DNA from: Candidatus Poribacteria bacterium
GTDB taxonomy: Bacteria; Poribacteria; WGA-4E; PCPOR2b
DNA length: 64,000 nucleotides
Assembly (NCBI GenBank): GCA_028819845.1
Contig: JAPPKS010000032.1
Location: 1-64,000, forward strand
Direction of reading: 5' to 3'
Notes under the pieces: model-generated
What the model was told of the DNA's origin: nothing
The model's input: the letters and a program-made list of their open reading frames with translations, nothing else
The model's database searches: none
In this document: positions 35,842 to 44,326 of the stretch, piece by piece
Layout: each line of letters starts with the position of its first letter
Position numbering within the stretch: position 1 is the first letter of the stretch
Program-made: the position numbers and the translations under genes

Positions 35842-36699
35842 ATGTTACGGTATTGCCGCTACTTCTTCGTGGTTGTTGCGCTGTGCACCATTGCGAGTGC
35901 CGCATCGGGGGCGTTGAGAGATGGTGTTATTACCGTTTTGACGTTTAACGATGAAACCGCAGACGATATAACTGGCCGCAATGACGGAATCTTAAGAGGC
36001 GGCGCAGGATTTGCACTGGGTAAGCACGGACTCGGTCTTGATGTCAACGGGGTGGACGCCTACGTAGAAATACCCGATGACAAATCGATGGATGCGATGG
36101 CGGATGAATTCACACACGCTGCGTGGGCGTTCATTCGGAAGTCGAGCGATCACGGTGCGGTAATTTTCAAGGGCGAGAAAATCGGTTGGGGACCAAACTT
36201 TCATATTCGGATGGGGACACTCAATGACACCGATCTGACATACGGCTCGAATAATGTGAAGGGTGCGGTGGATAAGAAACCGGAACGAGGCGCTGCCAAT
36301 CCGGAAGGGTGGTTCAATGTTCGCGGTTCTTACAAGCTTGATACTTGGATTCACATGGCGCAAGTTGGGAACGGAGAAACCATCCAGGGGTTCCTCAACG
36401 GCAAACCGGCTCATGTCACTGACGGATTTCACGGGGCGGCCGGAAGGGACCCAATGGCGCTGACGGCGCCCTATGCGACCTTTCCCGGTTTTCCGATTCT
36501 TGTCGGCGCGTCGCGGGGGCGCGGTGATAATGTTAACAACTGGGAGTACATTGACGGTATCATAGATGATGTGGTAGTCTTCGGCCGAGCGCTTTCCGCA
36601 GTGGAAATCGAGAAGCTCTCAAAGCTCGATTTGGAGGCTTTAGCAGTAGAACCGAAGGAAAAGCTCGCCACCACGTGGGCTGCGATTAAATACAACTAA
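35842..36699 (+). CDS. Secreted LamG/concanavalin-like domain protein
   Basis: A 285-residue exported protein. ATG 35842 has an AAGGAGG six bases upstream and opens a signal peptide with cleavage near ASGALRD. The rest is one LamG-type jelly-roll: DGVITVLTFNDETADDITGR, DVNGVDAYVEIPDDKSMDAM, then MALTAPYATFPGFPILVGAS and YIDGIIDDVVVFGRALSAVE. Such domains bind glycans or stabilise larger surface proteins. The family is greatly expanded in Poribacteria and Planctomycetes, which supports the host guess. It stands alone; the ligand is unknown. Confidence 0.87.
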   Translation: MLRYCRYFFVVVALCTIASAASGALRDGVITVLTFNDETADDITGRNDGILRGGAGFALGKHGLGLDVNGVDAYVEIPDDKSMDAMADEFTHAAWAFIRKSSDHGAVIFKGEKIGWGPNFHIRMGTLNDTDLTYGSNNVKGAVDKKPERGAANPEGWFNVRGSYKLDTWIHMAQVGNGETIQGFLNGKPAHVTDGFHGAAGRDPMALTAPYATFPGFPILVGASRGRGDNVNNWEYIDGIIDDVVVFGRALSAVEIEKLSKLDLEALAVEPKEKLATTWAAIKYN

Positions 36700-37018
36700 A
36701 CCCGGCCGCCGCTTGTAATCGTTTCTTGGGTTGTGAATAACAGACGGCTTTTGCAACCCTATCTTGATCGGTGAAAGAAACCGCGTTTTCAAGAAAAAAA
36801 CTCGGTTTCAGATTAAAAAAGTGAGATATTTGAGATTCTATGAAGTTGTCGAATAAATAACTATGATTTGAAATGAGGCATAAGAGACGACCGGGTGTTA
36901 GCAACAATTCATAATATGCAGCCGTGAGCTTAAGTTAGAAAGGCTTGAATCGGGTTAGACATTGTGATATACTGCTATTATTCCAATTATAACGAAAATC
37001 AGGAGGGTGCTTTACCAG
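36700..37018. other. Intergenic region upstream of the microcompartment genes
   Basis: About 320 bp. Contains an AAACCGCGTTTTC/AAAACTCGGTTTC pair of similar pieces near 36779-36810, reminiscent of a weak inverted arrangement, and AGGAGGGT at 37001-37008, the ribosome binding site of the shell protein. No clear promoter was picked. Confidence 0.45.
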
Positions 37019-37348
37019 ATGGCAGGCGACGCTTTAGGGTTAGTTGAAACAAGAGGTTTTGTCGGAAGTGTTGAAGCCGCGGATGCGATGGTCAAAGCCG
37101 CAAATGTTAAACTCATTGGTCGCGAATCGATCGGTGGGGGCTACGTTACAGTCATGGTTCGCGGCGATGTCGGGGCGGTCAAAGCTGCGACAGATGTTGG
37201 AGCAGAGGCGGCGGCGAGGGTAGGAGAAGTTGTTTCTGTCCATGTTATTCCGAGGCCGCATGCGGAAGTGGAATTGATTTTACCTTCACAGGAAGTATCA
37301 GACAATGCACTGGCTATTGATTTAGTTGAAGGAGATTCGTCAAGTTAA
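37019..37348 (+). CDS. Bacterial microcompartment shell protein (BMC-H)
   Basis: A 109-residue hexamer-forming shell protein of the PduA/EutM/CcmK type. ATG 37019 follows AGGAGGGT. The single BMC domain is clear: [20 protein letters not shown], then [20 protein letters not shown] and [30 protein letters not shown] closes the domain. The pore loop reads RESIGGGYV, compatible with a small polar pore. It starts a three-gene set with PduL and a flavoprotein. A pentameric vertex protein (BMC-P) is not in this window. Confidence 0.95.
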   Translation: MAGDALGLVETRGFVGSVEAADAMVKAANVKLIGRESIGGGYVTVMVRGDVGAVKAATDVGAEAAARVGEVVSVHVIPRPHAEVELILPSQEVSDNALAIDLVEGDSSS

Positions 37349-37360
37349 GGAAGACGGCGG

Positions 37361-38068
37361 ATGCGTGACGAGGCGCTGATTGAGTTGATTACTCATAAAG
37401 TGCTTGAACAACTACAAACAGAGCATCCTTGCAGCGGCTGTGTTTTGCGAACTTGTGCGGTCGGGGATCGTGCGTGCGACGCTGTCTTAAAACAGAACAA
37501 AATACCTGTTGGCGTTTCAGCAAGACACGCGCATGTTACGCAGGAGCACTTAGAAATCCTTTACGGTGCGGGTCACCAACTGGCAGCCCATGCTCCTTTA
37601 TTTCAGCCGGGGGCATTTGCAGCCGCCGAAACAGTGACCATTGTTGGCCGGCGGATTCGTGCTATTGAAGGGATTCGCATCTTGGGTCCCGTGAGGGACT
37701 ATACACAAGTTGAGCTGGCACGCACTGATGCGATTCGTTTAGGGCTTGACCCGCCGATACGGGATTCTGGAGATATTGAAAATTCCGAACCGATAACCTT
37801 AATCGGTCCGAACGGTTCGATTTTTTTGGAGCAAGGGGCGATTTGCGCGACGCGTCATATTCACATGACGCCGGAAGACGCCAAAAATCTTGGCGTTTGT
37901 GAAGGAGATTCATTAAAAGTTCATATCCACGGCAATCGCGCTTTGACTTTCGAGAACATTCGTCCCAAGATTTCGCCGAGTTATGTGCTTCAGATGCACT
38001 TAGATACTGACGATGCCAATTCTGCGGGTTTACGGGGCGGTGAAGCCATAGAGTTGTCGCGCGATTAG
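37361..38068 (+). CDS. pduL: Phosphate propanoyltransferase PduL with encapsulation-type N-terminus
   Basis: A 235-residue PduL-type phosphotransacylase, the enzyme of microcompartments that regenerates CoA from acyl-CoA and phosphate. The two His pairs that hold the zinc ions are present: SARHAHVT (about 53-60) and ATRHIHMTPEDAKN (about 162-175). Residues 1-20 (MRDEALIELITHKVLEQLQ) form an amphipathic helix, as in encapsulation peptides. Between them lies an unusual insert with four cysteines, Cys24, Cys27, Cys32 and Cys39, which could bind a metal or an iron-sulfur cluster. The gene lies 12 bp behind the shell protein gene, so the product is very likely packaged. Confidence 0.92.
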   Translation: MRDEALIELITHKVLEQLQTEHPCSGCVLRTCAVGDRACDAVLKQNKIPVGVSARHAHVTQEHLEILYGAGHQLAAHAPLFQPGAFAAAETVTIVGRRIRAIEGIRILGPVRDYTQVELARTDAIRLGLDPPIRDSGDIENSEPITLIGPNGSIFLEQGAICATRHIHMTPEDAKNLGVCEGDSLKVHIHGNRALTFENIRPKISPSYVLQMHLDTDDANSAGLRGGEAIELSRD

Positions 38069-38079
38069 GAGTTGTACCA

Positions 38080-38853
38080 GTGGATGGCAGGGAGGAGCCT
38101 GATAGACGAATAATTGAAGAAGAGGTCAAAGCAGTGCTGGAGCAGCGGGCAATTTCCGCGTCGCCGGCTGTCCCTGATAAGCGCCTACTAGCAATTTTTG
38201 ACGCAGCGCTGGTCAATCTCGCACCGATACTGAACCAACTTGATGCGTGCATCAAAGGTGGTTACGATACAACGGTAATATTGTCCGATTTGGCTGCTAG
38301 ACTTTTGGACAAGGAAGCCATTCAGTCGGTATGCGGCGAGGAAAAAGTTCTCACTTGCGGGGACATCACGGACTTGGCCGATTTTGCCGAAAGACACAAT
38401 TTAATTGCCGTTCCGATTTTATCTCATCCGATGGCAGCGAAGCTAGCGTTGGGAATAGCAGATACACCATGTACTTTTCTGATTTTTCAAGCGTTGCGTC
38501 GGGGCGATAGCGTTATCGCGGCTCCTAATTTCATCGGAGGATATTACAAAACAGAAAAGACATCTCAAATTACAAATCTGGAGCGGAATTACTTCAAAAC
38601 GCTGTCAAATTTTGGTATCCAGTTCGCGCCAATTGAGCAACTAGCTGAAACATTACTAAGCGGCGATTCATTGAGCCTTTGCCCCGTTGATGGGAAGGGG
38701 GAAAAAACAGTGATTAGCAGTTCAATTATTGCGAACCTCGCACCTTCAGTTCAAGAGTTTGTCTATACCAATCCGGTCGTAATCACACCGCTAGCGCGTG
38801 ATTTGGCGGCTGAAAGAGGCATCCGATTGATAGATAAATCTAAAGTGGTTTAA
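38080..38853 (+). CDS. Microcompartment-associated flavoprotein
   Basis: A 257-residue protein from GTG 38080, with TAGGAG nine bases upstream. Residues about 7-23 (PDRRIIEEEVKAVLEQR) form an amphipathic helix that may target it to the shell lumen, as in PduL. The main part resembles the flavoprotein/Dfp-like family: ILSHPMAAKLALGIADTPCT and QALRRGDSVIAAPNFIGG. The final segment, VVITPLARDLAAERGIRLI, is a motif seen in several microcompartment proteins. It is adjacent to PduL (11 bp). I infer a role in electron or cofactor turnover inside the compartment, but no substrate can be named. Confidence 0.75.
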   Translation: MDGREEPDRRIIEEEVKAVLEQRAISASPAVPDKRLLAIFDAALVNLAPILNQLDACIKGGYDTTVILSDLAARLLDKEAIQSVCGEEKVLTCGDITDLADFAERHNLIAVPILSHPMAAKLALGIADTPCTFLIFQALRRGDSVIAAPNFIGGYYKTEKTSQITNLERNYFKTLSNFGIQFAPIEQLAETLLSGDSLSLCPVDGKGEKTVISSSIIANLAPSVQEFVYTNPVVITPLARDLAAERGIRLIDKSKVV

Positions 38854-39115
38854 GATATTGGCTGAAAGCGGGTGTTACTTTCGCCACAGGTTGTATCACT
38901 GTTGCCACACTTTCTACAACGGCGGCTAATTCAACTTCGGTTGAGTCTTGATTATAGAAGCGAAATTTTCTTGGCATCTATTTTGCTAGATTTATTCATA
39001 ATTACGAGCGAATGAGGATAATTTTTCATAAACAGCATGAGAAGGTGCCCGAATTAAAAGGGTCGGCATGCTGTTACACTACTTCAGATTGAAACGAATT
39101 TACGGAGGATTTGTC

Positions 39116-40621
39116 ATGAAATCCCGAATCAATATCTCTATACCGCTGATAATTATAGGGGTATTGTCTACAGCTTTTGCTCAAGCAGATTATGAGTACG
39201 AATATTTATCAGATTTGCTGGATCGAGAACATCGAGAGGCTGGTGATGCCGATGATTGGATTGAGCGCGGAAATGCAACCGTGACTGCGAGTCCGCGTTT
39301 TGAAAACGGCATCCGTTTAACGGCCTGGGGCGGCGCGTTTAATGATGAAGGCGACCACGAATTTGCCATAGCAAGCGCAGTTTATTTCTTTGAAATCCCA
39401 CGACAGGCACAGTATATTGAACTTATAGTTCGCTACCGGGGGGAACCGCACGACGCTGAACTTGAAGGCCAGGAAAAAGTTGTGGGGCGCGTTTGGGTTC
39501 GCAACACCAAACGGGAATATGCTCGACGCCATTACGACGATAAACATGCGGATGAGACTAGATATGGCGATACATTTTTCTTACGTGCGAAACGGCGCTC
39601 AGAAACGATTAAAATTGCTGCTGCCGGGCATGTTGCTGCCGGTGAACTGGAAATGCACATCGTTGTTGAAGACGGCGAACAACTTGATGTTGAACATATC
39701 GACGTTTTGACGTATAAACGGCGGCCGGATTTTCGCGTTGTCCACCGCTACGCTCGAAGTTACGACTGGCGCCCTTGGCATAGGTATACCTACCACTACT
39801 TTTACGACGGTCCGTTCTACTATTGTACGGACCTAGATTACTATATTCGATGGAGTTATCCGTTTTACGATCGTCGTTATCTTTCCATTAGATACGACTT
39901 CGGCAACTATCTCCACCGATATTACACACACTACCCACGGTATTATTTTCGATCGTATTCCAATCGTAGACATGTGCACGTGCACACTAAAAACCGTGTG
40001 AAAACGCATCGACGCGGCTTTAACCGATGGAGTGAAGAACATGAGACCGTGCGTCACCAATATAACAGGAGTCGGTTGTCAAGGACGGTGAGCGGCAAGC
40101 GAAACTCGGATGTGCAGAAACGTGTGCGGGGCGTTATAGCAAAACACCATCAAGAATCGGTTCCGGCGGGTCCGGCGCAGCGTTCCATGTCTGCGGGCAA
40201 ACGCCAGTCATTCAAAAGGAACACGGAGTTTAATCCTACGACAAGGCGGCGGAGCCAATACTCGCGACCGTCTCAGGTTTCATCTAGATCGCGTTACCGT
40301 CCAACGAATCAACAATACCAGAGTCAACAGGACAACAGGCGATCTAACAATGAACGCCGGAGTCGTCTATATTCTCGTTCTCGAATTTCGCGAAGTTCGT
40401 CGAGCACTCCTGCGACACGGTATAGACCTGCGCCATCTCGGACGACATCGCGCTCAAAACCAATCCCGTCCGCGACATCCCGTTCTCGGGCATCATCCAC
40501 TCGACAATCTCCTTCACGAACGACAACTAGGAGCAAGGACGATGATGACGGGCAGAGTACGCGTCAAAGCGAGCGAAGTCGAAATACATCGAGAACAAAA
40601 AGAAATAGTCGAAGAAGATAA
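39116..40621 (+). CDS. Secreted Tyr/His-rich protein with Arg/Ser-repeat tail
   Basis: A 501-residue exported protein. ATG 39116 follows GGAGG and opens a signal peptide ending near AFAQADY. Residues about 30-210 look folded, probably a beta-sandwich (FENGIRLTAWGGAFNDEGDH). Residues about 210-300 are very rich in Tyr, His and Arg (HRYTYHYFYDGPFYY). The last 180 residues are a long low-complexity RS-like tail (SRSRISRSSSS, RSRASSTRQSPSRTTTRS) with a high positive charge and a short DDDD interruption. I know no family with this plan. The tail should bind acidic partners such as nucleic acid, extracellular polysaccharide or mineral, or be a target of phosphorylation. Confidence 0.75.
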   Translation: MKSRINISIPLIIIGVLSTAFAQADYEYEYLSDLLDREHREAGDADDWIERGNATVTASPRFENGIRLTAWGGAFNDEGDHEFAIASAVYFFEIPRQAQYIELIVRYRGEPHDAELEGQEKVVGRVWVRNTKREYARRHYDDKHADETRYGDTFFLRAKRRSETIKIAAAGHVAAGELEMHIVVEDGEQLDVEHIDVLTYKRRPDFRVVHRYARSYDWRPWHRYTYHYFYDGPFYYCTDLDYYIRWSYPFYDRRYLSIRYDFGNYLHRYYTHYPRYYFRSYSNRRHVHVHTKNRVKTHRRGFNRWSEEHETVRHQYNRSRLSRTVSGKRNSDVQKRVRGVIAKHHQESVPAGPAQRSMSAGKRQSFKRNTEFNPTTRRRSQYSRPSQVSSRSRYRPTNQQYQSQQDNRRSNNERRSRLYSRSRISRSSSSTPATRYRPAPSRTTSRSKPIPSATSRSRASSTRQSPSRTTTRSKDDDDGQSTRQSERSRNTSRTKRNSRRR

Positions 40622-40640
40622 ATACAACATGCCACAAATA

Positions 40641-40676
40641 AGCAGCCAAGGTGATTCATGCTTTGGCTGCTTTTTT
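40641..40676 (+). terminator. Rho-independent terminator
   Basis: AGCAGCCAA (40641-40649) pairs with TTGGCTGCT (40663-40671), followed by a T-run. It ends the transcript of the Arg/Ser-rich protein. Confidence 0.9.
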
Positions 40677-40696
40677 CTTTTTGACAACGTTTTTCG

Positions 40697-40725
40697 TTGA
40701 CAAGGGATACGACTTTTGCTATTAT
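40697..40725 (+). promoter_or_regulatory. Sigma-70-type promoter
   Basis: TTGACA (40697-40702) and TATTAT (40720-40725) are separated by 17 bases. The predicted start is about 60 bases before the ATG at 40793, so it drives the DUF5683-like gene and perhaps the lipoprotein after it. Confidence 0.75.
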
Positions 40726-40792
40726 TTTCGGTGCTTTCAAAGTTTAAGGCGCATTTTTGGGTTTTCATTAAAGCCTTAGATCGGAAAAAGCT

Positions 40793-41347
40793 ATGAAGCG
40801 GCAATCTACCAAAATACATCTGCTTTTAATTCAACTGTTGGTTTGCCTTTGTACGATTTTTTGGGGAGGACAGGCAGGTTTCGCAGAGGAAGCAGATATT
40901 CATCTTGTCTCGCCAATTGCTGCGGTCGCCCGCTCTGTTGTAATGCCGGGTTGGGGGCAGTTTTACACACAAGGTTACCTACAAGGCAGCGTGTCTATAG
41001 TCGGGACTGGGGGTCTTCTATTCGGCAGTCTTTTGGCTCACAGATCCTTTCGAGACATCTATGATAACGAGTATGTGCCGGCTGCCAAGAAAAAGAGAGA
41101 TTCTTCAGAAGCTTTGTCCTACTATAACCTTGCAAATCAGCGATTCAAACTACGGCAGTTTTTCCTAATGGCGGCGGCAGGAGTTTGGGCGTACAGCATT
41201 ATCGATTCCTATGTTGGCGCCAACCTTTATAATGCAAAGACAAAAGCGAATTCGCTTATTGATGACGTCAAACAGATTGAAGAGTTAGGAGTGCAATTCG
41301 GGGTTACGCCAACCCAACTTCATATTGGAATTGTCAAAAATTTTTAA
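40793..41347 (+). CDS. DUF5683-like membrane protein
   Basis: A 184-residue protein with an N-terminal signal or anchor segment (about 8-30) and one to three further hydrophobic segments. The block AVARSVVMPGWGQFYTQGYL, followed by QGSVSIVGTGGLLFGSLLAH, matches the PGWGQFY motif of DUF5683/TM2-like envelope proteins in the FCB group. A C-terminal segment has FFLMAAAGVWAYSIIDSYVG. The function is unknown. It shares direction with the lipoprotein that follows 44 bp later. Confidence 0.75.
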   Translation: MKRQSTKIHLLLIQLLVCLCTIFWGGQAGFAEEADIHLVSPIAAVARSVVMPGWGQFYTQGYLQGSVSIVGTGGLLFGSLLAHRSFRDIYDNEYVPAAKKKRDSSEALSYYNLANQRFKLRQFFLMAAAGVWAYSIIDSYVGANLYNAKTKANSLIDDVKQIEELGVQFGVTPTQLHIGIVKNF

Positions 41348-41391
41348 AGGTTAAGTAAGGTGGCCCTAACTTTATGGAGGTGTATTCAGTC

Positions 41392-41958
41392 ATGTTAAAG
41401 GGCTTTGCCAGAGCAGGTTGCTCATTAATAGTTTTTGCGTTTGTTTTTAGTTGCGGAGATGTTGAAGAAATCGGTCAGGTCCAACCTGAGGAATATGCAG
41501 CGATAAATAAAGTTTTGAAGCAGTGGCGGGAAGGTTATGAGAACGAAGATGTCGAACTGTATATGAACGTTTATTGGAAGGACGGATTCCTTTACGTATC
41601 GGATATGGGGACAGATGACGACACCACCGATGATGTCATATTCGATAATTGGGATGATGAGAGAGAATCTGCGATTCGAGTCTTTACGCGGTTCCAAGAT
41701 ATCGAAATTGAACTATCTGAACCTCCGGAAATTGACTTCTTGAATGAGGAAAACACTAGAGCGGAAGTCAATAACCATTATAGAATCCAAGGGTTTGTTG
41801 CCAGCGGTGAATCTTTAGATGGAGGATTTACAGGCTGGTTTGCGGAAGGAAATAACCGGTTCATCTTTGAGTCAAGAGGCGGCGTGTGGCGGATTGAAGA
41901 GTGGCATGATGAAGCGTTTAGCGAAGAAGAAATTAGGCTAGCCAACAATCTTAATTAA
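41392..41958 (+). CDS. Lipoprotein with NTF2/SnoaL-like domain
   Basis: A 188-residue lipoprotein. ATG 41392 follows GGAGGT and a spacing of about ten bases; the frame upstream includes that ribosome binding site, so the longer version is unlikely. The lipobox is FVFSC (Cys at residue 21). The domain begins INKVLKQWREGYENEDVELY, with the aromatic and acidic pattern of SnoaL/NTF2-like folds (helix, YWKDG strand, then GVWRIEEWHDE near the end). It probably binds a small ligand in the periplasm. Confidence 0.7.
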   Translation: MLKGFARAGCSLIVFAFVFSCGDVEEIGQVQPEEYAAINKVLKQWREGYENEDVELYMNVYWKDGFLYVSDMGTDDDTTDDVIFDNWDDERESAIRVFTRFQDIEIELSEPPEIDFLNEENTRAEVNNHYRIQGFVASGESLDGGFTGWFAEGNNRFIFESRGGVWRIEEWHDEAFSEEEIRLANNLN

Positions 41959-42259
41959 ACTAGCTAAAAACCTTAAAGATTTGCTCATCAACATACAATT
42001 GAGGTGTATCAAGCAATATCTTCAGATCCCGCTGATTGGAGGCTCCAATTCCGCCGTTAATCGTATGGGCAGCGCACTATTGGAAGGCTTAACTAACTTA
42101 AAGAAACGCCTTAATTTGATAGATACGAGGTTTTAGTTGAGCTAGCGGTGGTGCGTTTGTGTCTTTTGATTGCCTTTTAACTTTACCGAATGCCAAGGTT
42201 CTAACTAAATTCGTACCGCAAATTCTGGTTGCCTTTGAGAATAAGAAAGTGCACTTTCA
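41959..42259. other. Intergenic region, no feature recognised
   Basis: About 300 bp with no gene, strong hairpin or consensus promoter visible. It carries TCCGCCGTTAATCG near 42048, which also occurs near 35300, but too short to call a repeat. Confidence 0.4.
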
Positions 42260-44326
42260 ATGCCTCAACAAGAGGTACATTTACGTGATTATCTCACAAT
42301 TTTACGGAAGCATGATTTCGTAATATGCTTGAGCGTTTTGCTCATTTTGGGAACTGCACTAGTCGTCAGCTTGTGGTTACCAAAGACTTATTCGACTACC
42401 GCGCTAATCCATATCCAACCCACGTCCAGCTCCCCTATCCCCTCCTCTGGTGTTTTTCAAAGTGTTCTGCCCGGCGGCGTTGACCTCGGTGAAATGGAAA
42501 CAATCGGTCAACGTTTTGCTACAGAATCCATGTTATCGTCGGCTATTGAAAGCTTAGAAACTGCCGGCATTAAAGGGACGATCTATCTTCCTTCAATTGG
42601 ACATTTGCAGCGGAATTTAAAAGCGAGGAAACGTCCAGATACGCAATACATTGAACTTTCGCTAGATTTAACGGAAGCGGAAGGTGGCGAACGTAATTCC
42701 GCGTTGTTAGTAAACCAATTGATTCGCGAGTATCAGGGCTTGCGCAGGGGCGATGAAACAAGCAAAGCCAGGAACCGCCGGAAACTTCTAAAAGATGAGA
42801 TTGCGAATCTTTCTGAAAAAATCAAGGGAAAAGAAGATGAGACGGTTGAATTCATCAACAAAATGGGTAGTCGAGTAACGTGGAACGCTCAACTTACTAG
42901 CGTGCTTGACCGGCAGGTCAGATTGCTCGATCAAGAGGCTCAACTTGAGCGCACGAGGAGCGTAACACAGTTAGAATTTGATCGGCTTGAAAAAGAGATT
43001 TCTGATTATCCTGAAGAAATCAGAACTTCAGAAATTATTAGGAACGACCCAATCTGGCGAAATTTTCATGAAAGATTAATGTCGTTACAACAATATCGAA
43101 TTGGGCGTCGTGAACTGGTGGGCGAAAAATCTTCGGAACTTCGGGCGACGGATGCAGAAATTCGAGATCTTCAAGATAAATTAAACAACTTTGAAACAGA
43201 CTTGAAAAAGACATCTGAAAATTATGGAAAAGTACCGCAGTATATCAGTTTGCGAACCGAGATAATGGGTCTTGAGACGAGACTACGGCAAGCCGACCAT
43301 AATCTGGATCAGATTAATTTGCAATTAGATAAGGTAAACCTAGAGTTTTCACAACTGGTAGATGAAATTCCTGAAAACGAATTTAATCTTTCAACAATGA
43401 AAACCGAGATTAACGCGCTATATGAATTGAAGAAGGAGATAACCAAACAGCATCTGGAATCAGAAATTCTGGTAGCGGAAGCCGAATCCGCTAACATGGA
43501 CGATCGGGTTAAGGGCGGAATTGAAGTCGTTGATGCAGCGGTTCCTCGAAAAATTCCGGTTCGTCCCCGCATCGGTTTCATTGTTATCATCGCGGGAGGA
43601 ATTGGCTGTGCTGTTGGTATTTCAATTACCCTGTTGAGGGAATATTTCGGCGACAACTACCGACGCCCTGAAGAAATTCAGTCCGATCTCGGCATATTTT
43701 ACTTAGGTGATGCTGAACCCCAAGAACAGAATCCCTTTTCTGAAACTATTTCTGATTCCTACCGAACCATTGCCGCAAATTTGAATCTCACAAATCCTGA
43801 AATTGATAAACAGATTCTCATGCTGGCGAGCTGTGATTTCTGTGAAGATGTTTCGGCTGTAGCGGCGAACTTGGGAGCGGCGATGGCATCAACGAAAAAC
43901 TCGGTTTTAATTGTTGATTGCAACTTGCCGCAGCCTAAACAGCATAGGATTTTTAATATTCAACTTGATGCCAACCAGGTAAACGCGCTTGAAAACGACG
44001 CAATGGAATGGAACAGCATAATTCAACGCACGCATATTCCGAACCTCGACCTGTTACCCGCGAGATTGTTGTCATCAAATCCCACTGATTTCTTGCGGAT
44101 GCCGCGTTTAAACGTCCTCATTCAACAACTTCGTGAACGCTACGAACTCATCTTGCTTGATGCCCCGCCAATTTTACCAACATCTGATAGCCTTGTCTTA
44201 GGTGTTCATTCGGACGGTATTATATTGATAGTTGACCTTAGCCAGACCCACCGAGAAACGCTTCGTACATCTCAGAACCGGATAGTGCATACCCAAGTTC
44301 AGCAATTAGGGTTTATTACCACTTAA
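42260..44326 (+). CDS. Wzz/BY-kinase fusion for polysaccharide export with degenerate Walker A
   Basis: A 688-residue inner-membrane protein of the Wzc/CpsCD type that controls export or chain length of surface polysaccharide. The Wzz domain spans the two transmembrane segments (about 19-40 and 437-460) with a long coiled coil between them (about 160-420). The C-terminal ATPase domain (about 480-688) keeps Walker A' (VLIVDCNLPQPKQH) and Walker B (YELILLDAPPILPTSD). The Walker A loop, normally GEGKS/T, reads SCDFCEDVSAVAANL and has no Gly-Lys-Ser/Thr. The tyrosine-rich tail is also missing, ending at GFITT. It should not phosphorylate itself and may act only as a scaffold. No glycosyltransferases lie around it. 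Confidence 0.85.
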   Translation: MPQQEVHLRDYLTILRKHDFVICLSVLLILGTALVVSLWLPKTYSTTALIHIQPTSSSPIPSSGVFQSVLPGGVDLGEMETIGQRFATESMLSSAIESLETAGIKGTIYLPSIGHLQRNLKARKRPDTQYIELSLDLTEAEGGERNSALLVNQLIREYQGLRRGDETSKARNRRKLLKDEIANLSEKIKGKEDETVEFINKMGSRVTWNAQLTSVLDRQVRLLDQEAQLERTRSVTQLEFDRLEKEISDYPEEIRTSEIIRNDPIWRNFHERLMSLQQYRIGRRELVGEKSSELRATDAEIRDLQDKLNNFETDLKKTSENYGKVPQYISLRTEIMGLETRLRQADHNLDQINLQLDKVNLEFSQLVDEIPENEFNLSTMKTEINALYELKKEITKQHLESEILVAEAESANMDDRVKGGIEVVDAAVPRKIPVRPRIGFIVIIAGGIGCAVGISITLLREYFGDNYRRPEEIQSDLGIFYLGDAEPQEQNPFSETISDSYRTIAANLNLTNPEIDKQILMLASCDFCEDVSAVAANLGAAMASTKNSVLIVDCNLPQPKQHRIFNIQLDANQVNALENDAMEWNSIIQRTHIPNLDLLPARLLSSNPTDFLRMPRLNVLIQQLRERYELILLDAPPILPTSDSLVLGVHSDGIILIVDLSQTHRETLRTSQNRIVHTQVQQLGFITT

